NCBI RefSeq assembly: GCF_031846265.1
Contig: NZ_JAVRIA010000001.1
Coordinates: forward strand, 124,001 to 188,000
Direction of reading: 5' to 3'
Length of the DNA: 64,000 bases
Source: Microcosmobacter mediterraneus
GTDB taxonomy: Bacteria > Bacteroidota > Bacteroidia > Flavobacteriales > Flavobacteriaceae
The position numbers were made by a program, and so were the translations under genes. The notes beneath the pieces are model-generated. The model was given only the letters and a program-made list of their open reading frames with translations. It was not told the DNA's origin and ran no database searches. Shown here piece after piece: positions 62,930 through 64,000 of the stretch (position 1 is the first letter of the stretch; every line of letters starts with the position of its first letter).

Positions 62930-63781
62930 TTACACTTGGCTAGGTCTGTAGCCGAACTTTTTTTCAAAAGCGTTAGAGAAAGAACCCAAACTATCGTAAC
63001 CTACAGTCCAAGCGGCTTCTTGAATTGTTTTCTGTTCGTTTTTAATCAAACTGTAGGCTTTTTTTAAACGTTCGTTTTGTAAGTATTTGAAAACAGGAAC
63101 GCCAAATTGTGCTTTAAATTCTATTTTAAGGGTATTTGTGTTAGTACCAATTCTGTTGGCCAATTCTGTTAAGGAAGGTGGATTTTCTAAATCGGATAAT
63201 AAAATGTCTTGAGCAAGATTGATTTTTTCTATTTGCGAAGTATCAAGTTTTGTGTTTTGTTGTTTTGCCAATTGTCCAAAATAATGAGAAAGTAAAGCTG
63301 TGATATGGCTTTTATAAAACATCATTTTAATCTCACCTTCGTAAGTATTGCTGAAGAACTGTTCAACTAATTGAAACATTTCTGGGCTCATATTAAATAC
63401 AGGACCTTCAACATAATGGTCTTTTGGGTGAATTAATTGATATAAAAATTGTTCCAAGAATTGACCTTCACCATGAGGCAATTTGTCTATGTTTCTTAGT
63501 GTTGTAGCGATTACTAAACATTGCAGCGATTTTAGTTTAGAAACATGATGTTCAAACTCTACCATATTATCCGCATAAAATGATAGTACCATACCTTTGG
63601 TGTGATGGAACTCTTTGGTTTTTCCATCAAATTTTACGTTAAGACCAACATCACCTGCACCATAAAAGGCGATAGCTATTACAGGCTCGTCAAAAAAACA
63701 TGAATCTATTAAATTATTTTCGGAGGAAGCCTCTTCCAACAAGATTGTGTAATCATTTATATCTATTATTTCACGATTCAT
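62930..63781 (-). CDS. AraC family regulator
   Basis: A 283-residue regulator. The N-terminal ~180 residues are a sensor region (VIAIAFYGAGDVGLNVKFDG, GPVFNMSPEMFQLVEQFFSN); the C-terminal tandem helix-turn-helix has LTELANRIGTNTNTLKIEFK, FGVPVFKYLQNERLKKA and VGYDSLGSFSNAFEKKFGYR. In line and 91 bases upstream of the membrane/DUF1772/NmrA operon, which it likely activates. Confidence 0.93.
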   Translation of the reverse strand: MNREIIDINDYTILLEEASSENNLIDSCFFDEPVIAIAFYGAGDVGLNVKFDGKTKEFHHTKGMVLSFYADNMVEFEHHVSKLKSLQCLVIATTLRNIDKLPHGEGQFLEQFLYQLIHPKDHYVEGPVFNMSPEMFQLVEQFFSNTYEGEIKMMFYKSHITALLSHYFGQLAKQQNTKLDTSQIEKINLAQDILLSDLENPPSLTELANRIGTNTNTLKIEFKAQFGVPVFKYLQNERLKKAYSLIKNEQKTIQEAAWTVGYDSLGSFSNAFEKKFGYRPSQV

Positions 63782-63949
63782 TCTTATGAATTTATTAATC
63801 GAGTTTAATTATTGCAAACGGTTTTATATATCATTACACCGTAACCATAAATTTAGCAAAAAGACTCGAAATGCCGATCAGTAATTTAGCCACAATGGGC
63901 TATTCATGTTGTTGTGCTTTCGTTTATTTTTCATATTATTTAACTAAGG
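63782..63949. other. Spacer upstream of the AraC gene
   Basis: No ORF. On the minus strand it contains ACAACAACATGAATAGCC, resembling the starts of the spacer elements at 61.1 and 59.8 kb, and a GGCT/AGCC hairpin. Confidence 0.4.
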
Positions 63950-64000
63950 TTAATCTACTGAAGTTTCAAGAACTATTCGATTTATTAGTTGCTTAGCTTC
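63950..64000 (-). CDS. Possible C-terminal end of a gene running out of the window
   Basis: On the minus strand the last bases read EAKQLINRIVLETSVD then a stop at 63950. Only 16 codons are inside the window; orientation agrees with the neighbours. Too short to identify. Confidence 0.3.
   Translation of the reverse strand, partial: EAKQLINRIVLETSVD

Noticed and set aside
1..64000. tRNA, rRNA, CRISPR arrays, prophage and insertion sequences
   Set aside because: No cloverleaf-like sequence, rRNA stretches, regularly spaced repeats, transposase, integrase or phage genes were recognised on either strand.

Overview
The window is a 64 kb stretch of an AT-rich Flavobacteriaceae (Bacteroidota) chromosome, most like the marine Winogradskyella/Psychroserpens/Olleya group, although the genus cannot be fixed from this sequence alone. 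The lineage evidence is type IX secretion sorting domains, FecI/FecR/TonB receptor signalling, GSCFA, DUF6090 and DUF2911 proteins, a Bacteroidota-type YidC, and -7 promoter boxes of the form TAnnTTTG. No tRNA, rRNA, CRISPR array, transposase or integrase was seen.

Layout. 0-9.8 kb: end of a type IX cargo protein; a minus-strand envelope operon (M23 peptidase, MerR, LemA, two TPM proteins); alaS, a GSCFA protein, a lipoprotein and a beta-propeller protein. 9.9-16.7 kb: two paralogous TPR histidine kinases, one LuxR-type response regulator and a secreted GH9 enzyme. 16.7-24.6 kb: coaD, an unlisted 38-codon membrane ORF, ddl, a PASTA protein, an RluD-type enzyme, yaaA, an MFS exporter with an apparent attenuator leader, a DUF1684 lipoprotein and an OxyR-like regulator. 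24.7-30.6 kb: a Kazal-like repeat lipoprotein divergent from an ECF sigma/FecR/TonB receptor operon, then a DUF2141 protein. 30.7-41.8 kb: pyrG, yidC, a fasciclin lipoprotein, a MORN-like protein, mnmA, a subtilase, a nitronate monooxygenase-like enzyme and a MATE exporter. 41.9-46.7 kb: a glycolipid-decoration locus (PAP2 phosphatase, GT39, double LAB_N protein, GT2, sugar epimerase). 46.6-52 kb: meaB, DUF2911, an ECF sigma/anti-sigma pair with an unusual Trp-repeat exported protein, and an M23 peptidase.

52-64 kb is accessory in character. It holds small, mostly minus-strand, functionally unrelated modules: DUF6090, DUF2200, an HxlR-controlled flavoenzyme/SDR set with one frameshifted gene, DinB, VOC/AraC, SRAP, an NHL propeller, and AraC/DUF1772/NmrA. 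They are separated by AT-rich spacers that carry shared palindromic repeats, so the region looks like a gene-cassette store.

The most notable candidate system is the leader of the MFS exporter. A -7 box, a 24-codon ORF, an antiterminator arm inside that ORF and a strong intrinsic terminator lie in the right order for ribosome-mediated attenuation. Other candidates are the FecIR/Kazal lipoprotein locus, the LAB_N glycolipid locus and the ECF-linked Trp-repeat protein.
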